Made by a program: the position numbers and the translations under genes
The notes under the pieces: generated by a model
Told to the model about the DNA's origin: nothing
Database searches by the model: none
Seen by the model: only the letters and a program-made list of their open reading frames with translations
Origin: UBA935 sp031556725
GTDB lineage: Bacteria > Bacillota > Clostridia > Lachnospirales > Lachnospiraceae
Length of the DNA: 64,000 nt
Direction: 5' to 3'
NCBI GenBank assembly: GCA_031556725.1
Contig: JAVBSL010000030.1
Location: 74,226-138,225 of the forward strand
Part shown: in pieces, positions 1-8,139 of the stretch
How the letters are laid out: each line of letters begins with the position of its first letter
Position numbering within the stretch: the stretch's first letter is position 1

Positions 1-2
1 AG

Positions 3-221
3 GTGGTTATTGCCTCTCAGGGTGACAAGAACTTTATTGCCGTAACCGATGACCTTACTAATGCGTATGAGCATGAAGCCATTAGCCCAATTATTTGTGA
101 AGGTGATGTGATCGGAGCGGTTGTTTTGCTGGAAAGCGATGCAAAAGCCAAAATGGGTGAGGTGGAACAGAAATTAATTCAGTCGGCATCCGGTTTTCTG
201 GGCAGACAGATGGAGCAATAG
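3..221 (+). CDS. spoVT: Stage V sporulation protein T, C-terminal fragment (partial)
   Basis: Only the last 72 codons are inside the window; the gene runs in from the left edge. SpoVT is an AbrB-like DNA-binding regulator of forespore (sigma-G) genes with an N-terminal SpoVT/AbrB swapped-hairpin domain and a C-terminal GAF-like sensor domain. What is visible is the end of the GAF-like part, with the strand-turn-strand 'PIICEGDVIGAVVL' and a final amphipathic helix ending in 'SGFLGRQMEQ', a tail typical of SpoVT. The GTG at position 3 is probably an internal codon. A hairpin terminator follows directly. The DNA-binding domain is off-window, so identity rests on the tail alone. Confidence 0.8.
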   Translation: MVIASQGDKNFIAVTDDLTNAYEHEAISPIICEGDVIGAVVLLESDAKAKMGEVEQKLIQSASGFLGRQMEQ

Positions 222-228
222 AAAAAAA

Positions 229-255
229 GACATGCCGTGGTTAACGCGGTATGTC
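229..255. terminator. Bidirectional rho-independent terminator
   Basis: A 9-bp stem (229-237 GACATGCCG with 247-255 CGGTATGTC, one G-T pair) has A7 on its left and T6 on its right, so it can end transcription from both sides. It serves spoVT (plus) and the XRE gene (minus), whose stop codon lies inside the right arm. Confidence 0.8.
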
Positions 256-568
256 ATTTTTTATGTTTATAATCAAGAAATTCCATATAATCCTTTAGTT
301 CATTTAGTGCCTCCAAGGGAAATTGCATCGGAAGCCGCAGAATATTGTGCTCCGGAACCACGGAATTGGGGTTGTCGGTACGACCCAATAAATAATCAAC
401 GGAAACATTAAAATAATCCGCAATCAGAAGCTTAATGATGTCCGGGGGTTCACTTTTTTCACGTTCATAGGAAGATATGGAATGCTTGTTGATCTTTAAG
501 ATATCAGCAAGCTCGTCTTGAGTCAAACCGGCATCCTTGCGCAAATCATATAATCGTTCACCTATCAT
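254..568 (-). CDS. XRE-family helix-turn-helix transcriptional regulator
   Basis: A 104-residue protein. Residues about 5-60 form a Cro/C1-type HTH: 'LRKDAGLTQDELADILKI' then 'HSISSYEREKSEPPDIIKLLIADYFNVSVDYLLGRT', the usual XRE ending. The remaining 40 residues are a short tail with no recognised sensor domain. It is monocistronic and convergent with spoVT. Upstream DNA (569-720) is AT-rich and contains no other gene. This is a common type of small repressor; its target cannot be told from the sequence. Confidence 0.85.
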   Translation of the reverse strand: MIGERLYDLRKDAGLTQDELADILKINKHSISSYEREKSEPPDIIKLLIADYFNVSVDYLLGRTDNPNSVVPEHNILRLPMQFPLEALNELKDYMEFLDYKHKK

Positions 569-721
569 GAAATCACCTCATCCTTAGTATAGAACATTTA
601 TCAAATTATATTAAAAAATAGAGAATTTAAACATTTTGCGACAAAATAGATTATGTTACGATTGCGAAAGATAATAGAAAAATAATCAATTTAGCGATTA
701 CGAAAAAGGCAGAATAAAAAT

Positions 722-749
722 AAAAAAACGCCCCAGCAAGGCTGCGGCG
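722..749 (-). terminator. Terminator of the C39-like peptidase gene
   Basis: Read on the minus strand, a GC-rich stem (729-737 with 741-749, one mismatch, loop of 3) is followed by seven T residues (728-722). It lies just past the stop of the gene at 763-1404. Confidence 0.8.
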
Positions 750-762
750 CATAAACAAGGCA

Positions 763-1404
763 TTATATGAAATAGTCAATGGTTTTATCAGGAGTTAAGC
801 GGGTTTGGCTGTTAAACATAATAACAGCTTCACGCAACTCGTAGGGGCCGATTTCATAGAAACCGGTCGTCAAACGGTTTAGTCGTTCCAGGGTAATTTT
901 GCGGTTGGCCCGTTTGGGTTGTCCGTTTATAAAGAAAATTCCTTCTTCGCTGTATTCCGCACTTAAAGTAGGGTCATCATCTTCTTCATAATATGGATCG
1001 AATAGATAGACATAATTGTTTTCCAAACCGGTCAGAAGGACATAATGTCCCACATCCAAAAATAATCGTAATAAAACAGCACCTCCCTGCTGCAAAGCAC
1101 CGATAATCTTACTGTGGGGAGTAAGGTTTACATTTTGCCCGGATAAAAACTCACAGGAAAGAGGAAAATTTTTTATTTGGGAAAACTGATTCAGCCAGTT
1201 GGTCAAGAACATCATGGCAGAAGCCGAAGTCCCCTTTTTGCCCAATTCTCCCTCCTCGTTATAGGTGTCCAGGGAATAAAGCATAATATATTTAATGATG
1301 TCGGGGTAAATTAATTCCCGTTCAAAAAGATAGCGGATGCCATTAATCAAGGTGATGGGTCCGCAGTCATACTCGGTAGTTTGATAAATTAACAAATTCT
1401 TCAT
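763..1404 (-). CDS. C39-like cysteine peptidase family protein
   Basis: A 213-residue protein with a papain-like C39 layout: catalytic Cys14 in 'TTEYDCGP', His120 in 'VGHYVLL', and Asp136 in 'LFDPYY'. The family cleaves double-glycine leaders when fused to ABC exporters. This stand-alone protein has no signal peptide, membrane segment or ABC domain, so it may be a cytosolic peptidase or transglutaminase-like enzyme. It is divergent from the peptide importer at 1607, and the two promoters lie back to back. A role in peptide turnover is an inference from that position. Confidence 0.65.
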   Translation of the reverse strand: MKNLLIYQTTEYDCGPITLINGIRYLFERELIYPDIIKYIMLYSLDTYNEEGELGKKGTSASAMMFLTNWLNQFSQIKNFPLSCEFLSGQNVNLTPHSKIIGALQQGGAVLLRLFLDVGHYVLLTGLENNYVYLFDPYYEEDDDPTLSAEYSEEGIFFINGQPKRANRKITLERLNRLTTGFYEIGPYELREAVIMFNSQTRLTPDKTIDYFI

Positions 1405-1455
1405 TTCAGTGATGCCTTTTCTGTCATAATATAGTATATTAAGTAAAGTGATTGT

Positions 1456-1484
1456 AATATAACTCGCATTGCCATATTTGTCAA
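1456..1484 (-). promoter_or_regulatory. Sigma-A promoter for the C39-like gene
   Basis: On the minus strand TTGACA (complement of 1479-1484) is separated by 17 nt from TATATT (complement of 1456-1461). The start codon is about 50 nt downstream. Confidence 0.7.
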
Positions 1485-1514
1485 TGATATGTTATAGTAT
1501 TTTTACAGAATCTA

Positions 1515-1543
1515 TTGACAAATATATTAGAAAGAAGTATACT
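1515..1543 (+). promoter_or_regulatory. Sigma-A promoter of the peptide-importer operon
   Basis: TTGACA (1515-1520), 17-nt spacer, TATACT (1538-1543). This near-consensus promoter lies 64 nt before the start codon of the binding-protein gene and diverges from the promoter at 1456-1484. Confidence 0.8.
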
Positions 1544-1606
1544 TTCCACACTGTTCCCATTGAACTAGTAGGAATGTGGTGTGATTTTGAAAGGTGAGGT
1601 TGTAAA

Positions 1607-3193
1607 ATGAAAAGAAAAAATTTAGTTTTTTTGTTAGCCGTGATGATGATAGCTGTATTAGCAGGCTGTTCATCAGGGAAAAATGCGTCCGCTGACACAG
1701 TAAATATAGGTGTGACGGATACCCTGAAATCAATCAATCCATTATTGATAGATGGTGGTGAGATCAATAAATATGCCACCGGTTTGATGTTTTTACCGTT
1801 AATGGAACTGAGTACGGATTTAAGTTTTGAAGGTCAGCTGGCAGATTCGATATCGACTACCGATAATACCAATTTTGTTGTACATATTAATGATAAAGCA
1901 ACATGGTCCGACGGGCAGCCGGTAACGGCCGAAGACGTGGCCTATACAGCCCTGCGATTAAGCAGTCCCGTAATTAATAATCCGACCATGATGTATTATG
2001 CTTTTGAAGGAGTAGGTGATGACGGTTTTGTGGAGGAAGGTGCTGACAGTGTTGCCGGAATTCAGGTAATTGATGAAAAAACCGTTCAATTTACCACCAA
2101 ATATCCTATGGCGCTGACCACTTTCCAAAATACTTATGCCAGATATCTGATGACTCTACCAAAGCATGTGATCGAAAAATACAGTGAAGCAGAATTGTCT
2201 ACCGCAGAGTGGTTTAACAAGCCTGATGTGGTAAGCGGGCCTTATATGGTTACGGATTATGATGCGGATCATTATATTTCCTATACTGCCAATGAAAATT
2301 ACTGGAAGGGCGCACCTAAAATTAAGAAACTGAATATTAAGATTGTGGACGGCAGTCAGCTGTATGCCGGATTGAAATCAGGTGAAATTGATATTACCCA
2401 GCACACCATGAGTGCAATTCCCCAAGAGGATTATGCCAGTGTTGAAGAATTGGAAAATGTAACAGTAGTATATGGGGCACCGGTTACCAACCAGTCCGTA
2501 TTTATTCAGACCCGGAATATAACCGATGCAAGAGTGCGTCAGGCGTTGGTATATGCCATAGACAGAGAGGTAATATTAAGCGAGCTGATGAATGGCAAAG
2601 GTGAGATTGTAGACGGATTTTTATCCTCAGCCGGTCCCTTCTTTGATGAGAGCATTACACCCCTTGCCTATGATCCGGAAAAGGCGAAAGCACTTTTGGC
2701 TGAAGCTGGTTGGGATGGCTCACAGACGCTTCGTTTCTTTGTGAATTCCGGTGACAATACATTTGTCAATGCAGCATCGGTAATGGCAGCTCAATGGGCT
2801 GAGGTGGGTGTTAAGGTTGAAGTGCAGACCATGGACTTTACAACACTGATGTCGGTAGCGGGAAGTACTGATTATGATATGCTGGCAGTACAGTATACTT
2901 ATGCGCCGGTAGATCCTCATCCGGATGTATCATGGTTGTTAAGCGGTGAAGGAAGCTGGACCGGATATGTTAATGACGAGATTAATACGGCATTGGAGGG
3001 AACACAGGTTACCAGCGATATAGCCGCAATCAAAGAACTTTATTCCACTGTGAATAAAAAGGTACAGGAAGATGTCCCCATGTTTTCGGCGTATATTATC
3101 AGTGCGCAGGGTGCAGTCAATAAGCGGGTGTCTAATGCACTTCCCAGCGTATATGGTTTCTTTAATCAGGTAGAGAAATGGGAAATCAAGTAA
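1607..3193 (+). CDS. Peptide ABC transporter substrate-binding lipoprotein (family 5)
   Basis: A 528-residue lipoprotein: type II signal peptide with lipobox 'VLAGC' (Cys21), then a family-5 solute-binding fold of usual length. Typical segments are 'INDKATWSDGQPVTAEDVAYT' and 'DARVRQALVYAIDRE', diagnostic of OppA/DppA/NikA-type proteins. It captures peptides (or nickel chelates in some relatives) at the outer membrane face and hands them to the permeases encoded downstream. It is first in an operon with two ATPases, two permeases and an amidohydrolase. The M20 hydrolase at the end suggests that the cargo is peptides or N-acylated amino acids. Confidence 0.88.
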   Translation: MKRKNLVFLLAVMMIAVLAGCSSGKNASADTVNIGVTDTLKSINPLLIDGGEINKYATGLMFLPLMELSTDLSFEGQLADSISTTDNTNFVVHINDKATWSDGQPVTAEDVAYTALRLSSPVINNPTMMYYAFEGVGDDGFVEEGADSVAGIQVIDEKTVQFTTKYPMALTTFQNTYARYLMTLPKHVIEKYSEAELSTAEWFNKPDVVSGPYMVTDYDADHYISYTANENYWKGAPKIKKLNIKIVDGSQLYAGLKSGEIDITQHTMSAIPQEDYASVEELENVTVVYGAPVTNQSVFIQTRNITDARVRQALVYAIDREVILSELMNGKGEIVDGFLSSAGPFFDESITPLAYDPEKAKALLAEAGWDGSQTLRFFVNSGDNTFVNAASVMAAQWAEVGVKVEVQTMDFTTLMSVAGSTDYDMLAVQYTYAPVDPHPDVSWLLSGEGSWTGYVNDEINTALEGTQVTSDIAAIKELYSTVNKKVQEDVPMFSAYIISAQGAVNKRVSNALPSVYGFFNQVEKWEIK

Positions 3194-3206
3194 GATAGGG
3201 GTAACT

Positions 3207-4175
3207 ATGTCACGGATTTTGGATGTTAAGAATTTATCCACAGCCTTTTCCGGTGATGCCGGAGAAACGGTTAGTGTGGACAATATAAGTTTTCATGTGG
3301 ACGCCGGAGAAGTGGTTTGCATTGTGGGCGAATCAGGCTGCGGGAAGAGTGTTACTTCTTTATCCATTATGGGATTACTGGGCAGGGGCGGAGCTGTTAT
3401 TAACGGCTCTGTCCTGTTTGATGGAAAGAATCTTTTGACCATGAGCGAAAAAGAACTGGATGAATACAGAGGAAACCGGATTACGATGATTTTTCAAGAC
3501 CCGCTGACCTCTTTAAATCCGGTTTTTACGGTGGGCAATCAGATTACCGAAAGTATAAGAACTCATTTAAAACTAAATAAAAAGGATGCGGCAGGAAGGG
3601 CAATAGCGTTGTTAAAAAAAGTAGGAATGCCTGATCCGGAAGCGACAATGAAGAAATATCCCCATACCCTTTCCGGCGGTATGCGTCAACGGGCGATGAT
3701 TGCTATGGCTCTTTCCTGTAACCCGAAACTGTTAATTGCCGATGAACCCACCACAGCATTGGATGTGACCATTCAGGCACAGATTATGCAATTGCTGAGG
3801 GAACTGCAGAAAGAAATGGGCATGTCGATGATTTTGATTACCCATGATATCGGTTTGGTGGCGCAGATGGCTGACCGGGTGTTGGTGATGTATGCCGGAC
3901 AGATTGTGGAAGAAGCAGGTGTAAGGGAGATCTTTGAGCATCCGGTACATCCCTATACCCAGGCCTTGCTGAAAACAGTTCCCAGTATTTTGGATGATTC
4001 AACCAGGAAGCTGACGTCCATTCCCGGGATCGTGCCGGAAAATTATGATGATATTACCGGCTGCCGGTTTGCCGACCGCTGTGCTTACCGGAAGGAAGAT
4101 TGCAGCAAACCGCAGAAGAGCATAGAATACGGAAAAACTCATTTTGTAAATTGCTGCCGAGTATTAAGAGGATAA
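3207..4175 (+). CDS. Oligopeptide/dipeptide ABC transporter ATP-binding protein (OppD/DppD type)
   Basis: A 322-residue ATPase with Walker A 'GESGCGKSV' (about residues 45-53), Q-loop 'IFQDP', signature 'LSGGMRQR', Walker B 'LLIADEPTTALD' and switch His in 'ILITHD'. The C-terminal oligopeptide-transporter tail has cysteines in 'GCRFADRCAYRKEDC', as in OppD/DppD. It pairs with the ATPase immediately downstream to power uptake. The gene starts 13 nt after the binding-protein stop. Confidence 0.92.
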   Translation: MSRILDVKNLSTAFSGDAGETVSVDNISFHVDAGEVVCIVGESGCGKSVTSLSIMGLLGRGGAVINGSVLFDGKNLLTMSEKELDEYRGNRITMIFQDPLTSLNPVFTVGNQITESIRTHLKLNKKDAAGRAIALLKKVGMPDPEATMKKYPHTLSGGMRQRAMIAMALSCNPKLLIADEPTTALDVTIQAQIMQLLRELQKEMGMSMILITHDIGLVAQMADRVLVMYAGQIVEEAGVREIFEHPVHPYTQALLKTVPSILDDSTRKLTSIPGIVPENYDDITGCRFADRCAYRKEDCSKPQKSIEYGKTHFVNCCRVLRG

Positions 4176-4181
4176 TAAGAA

Positions 4182-5174
4182 TTGAAAGAGAAAGAAATTT
4201 TAATTGAAGTAGAGGATTTGAAGAAATATTATCCCTTAAAGGGAGGCATCGTGACCCACACCACCGGCCATGTGAAGGCTGTGGATGGGGTGAGCTTTGC
4301 TATTTATGAAGGCGAAACACTGGGTCTGGTGGGAGAGTCCGGCTGCGGAAAGTCAACCATCGGAAAGCAGCTTGTGGGATTGGAAACTCCTACAGGCGGT
4401 ATAATCAGTTATAAAGGCAATCCGTCCCGAACCGAAAAGCAGATGATTTTTCAGGATTCTTATTCTTCTTTAAATCCCAGAAAACATATATATGAAATAT
4501 TATCTCAGCCCATGCTTTATCATGGGTTGGCTGATAAGGGCAATATTCGGGCAGAGATGGAACGGATTTTGGATATGGTAGGCTTAACGAAAAGTGCATT
4601 GGGAAGATATCCTCATGAATTTTCCGGCGGACAACGGCAGCGTATCTGTATTGCCAAAGCATTATCTTTAAAGCCCAAATTTGTTGTGTGCGACGAACCA
4701 GTGAGCGCTTTGGACGTATCTATTCAGGCGCAAATCTTGAATTTACTAAGACAATTGCAGAAGGAATTGCATTTGACTTGTCTGTTTATCGGACATGGTT
4801 TGGGTGCGGTGAACTATGTCAGTGCCCGGATTGCCGTAATGTATCTGGGTAAAATTGTGGAGATTGCCGATGCGGGAGAACTATTTCGTAACCCCATACA
4901 TCCCTATACCCAGGCGCTGTGCAATGCAGCACCGATCCCCGATCCTAACCGGCCGGAACGCGGTGCGGCCTTACTCCAGGGAGAAGTGGCATCTGCAATC
5001 AATCCTCCTGCGGGGTGCAGGTTCCACCCCAGGTGTCCTCATGCAACTGATATCTGCAGGCAAAAGGAACCACAATTAAGTACGGTGGCGGCAGGCAGCA
5101 GTCATATGGCAGCATGCCCGGTTGTGGTGGCCCGGGATGGCCTGGCGGAAGAAAGGAACGGGATCAATGGCTAG
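4182..5174 (+). CDS. Oligopeptide/dipeptide ABC transporter ATP-binding protein (OppF/DppF type)
   Basis: A 330-residue second ATPase of the heterodimer. It has Walker A 'GESGCGKST', signature 'FSGGQRQR', Walker B 'FVVCDEPVSALD' and the C-terminal cysteine cluster 'GCRFHPRCPHATDIC'. The switch region reads 'LFIGHGLGAV', with Gly where OppF normally has Asp after the switch His ('HD'). It probably starts at TTG 4182, preceded by AGAGGA; no ATG is available before the conserved 'VEDLKKYYPL'. Its 3' end overlaps the next gene by 8 nt. Confidence 0.9.
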   Translation: MKEKEILIEVEDLKKYYPLKGGIVTHTTGHVKAVDGVSFAIYEGETLGLVGESGCGKSTIGKQLVGLETPTGGIISYKGNPSRTEKQMIFQDSYSSLNPRKHIYEILSQPMLYHGLADKGNIRAEMERILDMVGLTKSALGRYPHEFSGGQRQRICIAKALSLKPKFVVCDEPVSALDVSIQAQILNLLRQLQKELHLTCLFIGHGLGAVNYVSARIAVMYLGKIVEIADAGELFRNPIHPYTQALCNAAPIPDPNRPERGAALLQGEVASAINPPAGCRFHPRCPHATDICRQKEPQLSTVAAGSSHMAACPVVVARDGLAEERNGING

Positions 5175-6111
5175 ATACATTATAAAACGAATTCTGATTG
5201 CAATTCCGGTGCTGATTGGCATTACTATTATCGACTATGCCATCATGTGTATGGCTGGCAGCCCGCTGGAGATGCTTCAGGGACCCAGGGTGTCGGAGGC
5301 CGCGGTAGAAGCCAAAAGGATTGCACTTGGTTTGGATCAGCCTTTTTATATTCAGTATTTTGTCTGGCTGGGGCAGCTCCTGCAGGGAAATATGGGTTAT
5401 TCTATCAAAAATTATCAATCGGTGAGCGCCATGATCGGCGATCATATCGGTCCTACCTTACTATTAATGGGAGTTTCCTTGATTGTCAGCCTGTTATTGG
5501 CAGTGCCGGCAGGTATCTATAGTGCTATTCACCAGTATTCTAAGGGCGACTACGCAGTGGTGACTGTTTCTTTTCTGGGAAGCAGTATCCCCAGTTTTTT
5601 TCTGTCGCTTTTGCTTATATATGTATTTACCGTTCAATTAGGATGGCTGCCTTCCAGCGGAATGTCTACTTTGGGAACCCGGGGCAGTTTTGGTGATGTG
5701 GCGGCCCATATGGTGATGCCGGTGGCAGTACTGGCCTTTTCCATGGCGGGAACCAATATCCGGTATATCCGCAGTGCGGTGCTGGAGATTTTGCAGCAGG
5801 ATTATCTGCGGACGGCAAGGGCTAAGGGGATCGGTCATTTTCTGGTAATCAATAAGCATGCCCTGCGGAATGCATTGGTACCCATTGTAACAGTAATCGG
5901 CATGGAGATACCGGTCTTGTTTGGCGGAGCGGTTATTATTGAACAGGTTTTTTCCTGGCCCGGTTTAGGGCTGATGACCATGAGTGCCATTACCAGCAGA
6001 GACTATCCGGTTATTATGGGAGTATGCCTGCTGTCGGCAGTGGTGGTTTTGATTGGTAATTTGATAACGGATATTTTATATGCATTGGTAGATCCGACTA
6101 TTTCGTATTGA
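5167..6111 (+). CDS. Peptide ABC transporter permease (OppB/DppB type)
   Basis: A 314-residue membrane protein with six predicted helices. It begins 'MARYIIKRILIAIPVLIGIT', the standard DppB/OppB N-terminus, and carries the EAA-like coupling loop 'DYLRTARAKGI'. ATG 5167 is preferred over an upstream GTG (5122) because it follows an AGAAAGGA ribosome-binding site and gives the family N-terminus. It overlaps the upstream ATPase gene by 8 nt, indicating translational coupling. Confidence 0.9.
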   Translation: MARYIIKRILIAIPVLIGITIIDYAIMCMAGSPLEMLQGPRVSEAAVEAKRIALGLDQPFYIQYFVWLGQLLQGNMGYSIKNYQSVSAMIGDHIGPTLLLMGVSLIVSLLLAVPAGIYSAIHQYSKGDYAVVTVSFLGSSIPSFFLSLLLIYVFTVQLGWLPSSGMSTLGTRGSFGDVAAHMVMPVAVLAFSMAGTNIRYIRSAVLEILQQDYLRTARAKGIGHFLVINKHALRNALVPIVTVIGMEIPVLFGGAVIIEQVFSWPGLGLMTMSAITSRDYPVIMGVCLLSAVVVLIGNLITDILYALVDPTISY

Positions 6112-6128
6112 TGCTGGTAGGAGAAGAA

Positions 6129-7004
6129 ATGGCGAAAAGAAGAGATATTACAAGTGAAAGCTATGGGCAGACTGTCTGGCGGCGATTTCGTCATCACCGT
6201 CTGGCCGGTGTCAGCTTAGTTGTTTTAATTATTTTAGGTGGTGCCGCCTTACTGGCTCCCCTATTGGCGCCCTATGATCCCGATGCCATTGTAGGAACTT
6301 TTAGTGGTGCTCCCACCAAAGAATTTTGGCTGGGAACCGACCAGATTGGCCGGGATGTTTTAAGCCGTTTGCTGTATGCCATGCGTATTTCGTTATTGGT
6401 GGGAATTATGGCAACACTGATTTCTACGGTAATTGGCGTGGTATTGGGACTGGTTGCGGGGTATTTCGGCGGTGTGCTGGATATGATTATCATGCGTTTT
6501 ACCGATATGGTCATGTCCTTCCCATATATTTTGTTGGTTTTAGTGGCGGCGTCTATTTTTAAGCCGGGACTATGGAGTATTATTTTAATTCTCGGATTCG
6601 TAGACTGGCCGGGGATTGCCAGGCTGGTAAGAGGTAATGTCTTAAGTCTGCGGGAGACTAATTTTGTTAAAAGCAATATTATTGCAGGGATGCCATTAAG
6701 ACATATTTTATTTTCGGAAATCCTTCCCAATACAGTGGCTCCCATTTTGGTTTATGCCACAAGTGTAGTGGCGTTATCCATGCTGGATGAGGCAGCCCTT
6801 AGTTTTTTGGGGATGGGGGTTCAGCCTCCCACGGCCAGTTTGGGAAATATGCTGAATGGAGCGCAGTCCTTAACGGTACTGACCAGACAGCCATGGTTGT
6901 GGATTCCGCCGGGACTGCTGATTGTAGTACTGGTTATAGCGATTAATTTTATTGGGGATGCCTTGCGTGATGCGCTGGATCCTACCAGCACAGGCAAGAG
7001 ATAA
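6129..7004 (+). CDS. Peptide ABC transporter permease (OppC/DppC type)
   Basis: A 291-residue permease with an N-terminal helix followed by 'LAPYDPDAI...GTDQIGRDVLSRLLYAMRISL', a hallmark of DppC/OppC, and the EAA-like loop containing 'NIIAGMPLRHILFSEILPN'. ATG 6129 follows GGTAGGAGAAGAA and is a better start than ATG 6108, which overlaps the previous gene. With the permease before it, it forms the transmembrane channel of the importer. Confidence 0.9.
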   Translation: MAKRRDITSESYGQTVWRRFRHHRLAGVSLVVLIILGGAALLAPLLAPYDPDAIVGTFSGAPTKEFWLGTDQIGRDVLSRLLYAMRISLLVGIMATLISTVIGVVLGLVAGYFGGVLDMIIMRFTDMVMSFPYILLVLVAASIFKPGLWSIILILGFVDWPGIARLVRGNVLSLRETNFVKSNIIAGMPLRHILFSEILPNTVAPILVYATSVVALSMLDEAALSFLGMGVQPPTASLGNMLNGAQSLTVLTRQPWLWIPPGLLIVVLVIAINFIGDALRDALDPTSTGKR

Positions 7005-7018
7005 GGAGAGGAAGGAAA

Positions 7019-8134
7019 ATGGACTTAAAAGAGATATTTTATCATTTTCATAAATACCCTGAACTATCCTATGAAGAATATGAAACAACAGCGAAAATAA
7101 AAGAACTGTTACAGGCTGAGGGGGTTGAGATTTTGCCTTTGCCTTTAGAAACAGGAGTGGTGGCGATTATCCAAGGGGGTAAACCGGGGCCGGTATCGGC
7201 GATACGGTGTGATATTGATGCCCTGCCGATTCAGGAGGAAACTGCGCTGCCCTATCGGTCGGTTCATGAGGGGAAGATGCACGCCTGCGGGCATGATTTT
7301 CATATGACGGTTATTTTGGGGGCGGCTCTTTTATTACAGGAAAAAAGGGAAGAACTATCCGGTTGTGTGAAGGTGATTTTTCAGCCGGCCGAGGAGGCTC
7401 CGCTTGGAGCAGCGAAAATAGTAGAGACCGGGGTGATGGAGGATGTGGAAGCGGTATTTGGTCTTCATGCCTGCGCCGATGAACCGGTGGGTACTATTGG
7501 TATCAGCGAGGGCAGTGTAATGGCGGCAGTTGATCAGTTTGTGGTTCGCTTTCGGGGCGTAGGCTGCCATGGCGGTCATCCGGATGACGGGACCGATCCG
7601 ATTGTGATGATGGCGGCAGCGATTATGGCTTTGCAAACCATTGTCAGCCGGAATATTGATCCTTTTTCACCGGCAGTGGTGAGTGTGACCAGAGTGGAAG
7701 CGGGAAATACCTGGAATGTGATTCCCGGTGAAGCGGTAATTGAGGGCACAACCAGAAGCATGGATAAAAAGGAATGGGCGTTGATCAGAAAGCGCTTGGA
7801 GGAGCTAGTGGTAAACACTGCCAGAGCTTATGGCGGGGAGGCAGAAGTGGAGTGGATTCCCGGACCGCCCCCTACAGTGAATGACCCGGTCCTTACTGAG
7901 TTGGCAAAGAAATGTGCCATAGAAGCCGGATTTTCGGTGGTACCGGAAGAGAAATCCATGGGTGGAGAGGATTTTGCTCTTTATCTGGAAAAGATAAAGG
8001 GATGTTTTGTTAAAGTTGGTACCGGGGTGGGATATGCCATCCATCATCCGCAATTTCAGGTGGATTCGGAGGCAATCGTCCCGGCAGCCGCTTATATGGC
8101 CAAGCTGGCTGCCGATTGGAATGCCGGCAATTGA
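7019..8134 (+). CDS. M20-family amidohydrolase (N-acyl-amino-acid/peptide hydrolase)
   Basis: A 371-residue M20D metallohydrolase of the hippurate/IAA-amino-acid hydrolase type. Metal-ligand motifs are 'HACGHDFHM' and 'FQPAEEAPLGA', with later ligands in 'FGLHACADEP' and 'AIHHPQF'. A dimerisation lid domain sits between the halves of the catalytic domain. Such enzymes cleave N-acyl or aminoacyl amides in the cytosol. It starts 14 nt after the permease gene and ends the operon, so it probably processes the imported substrate. It converges on pncB with only 5 nt between stops. Confidence 0.88.
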   Translation: MDLKEIFYHFHKYPELSYEEYETTAKIKELLQAEGVEILPLPLETGVVAIIQGGKPGPVSAIRCDIDALPIQEETALPYRSVHEGKMHACGHDFHMTVILGAALLLQEKREELSGCVKVIFQPAEEAPLGAAKIVETGVMEDVEAVFGLHACADEPVGTIGISEGSVMAAVDQFVVRFRGVGCHGGHPDDGTDPIVMMAAAIMALQTIVSRNIDPFSPAVVSVTRVEAGNTWNVIPGEAVIEGTTRSMDKKEWALIRKRLEELVVNTARAYGGEAEVEWIPGPPPTVNDPVLTELAKKCAIEAGFSVVPEEKSMGGEDFALYLEKIKGCFVKVGTGVGYAIHHPQFQVDSEAIVPAAAYMAKLAADWNAGN

Positions 8135-8139
8135 TTTAC

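Noticed and set aside
763..1404. Bacteriocin-processing role for the C39-like protein
   Set aside because: No ABC exporter, no double-glycine precursor and no bacteriocin genes nearby.
6272..6745. Minus-strand ORF of 157 codons inside the OppC-type permease gene
   Set aside because: Shadow of the permease gene; no ribosome-binding site and no recognisable domain.
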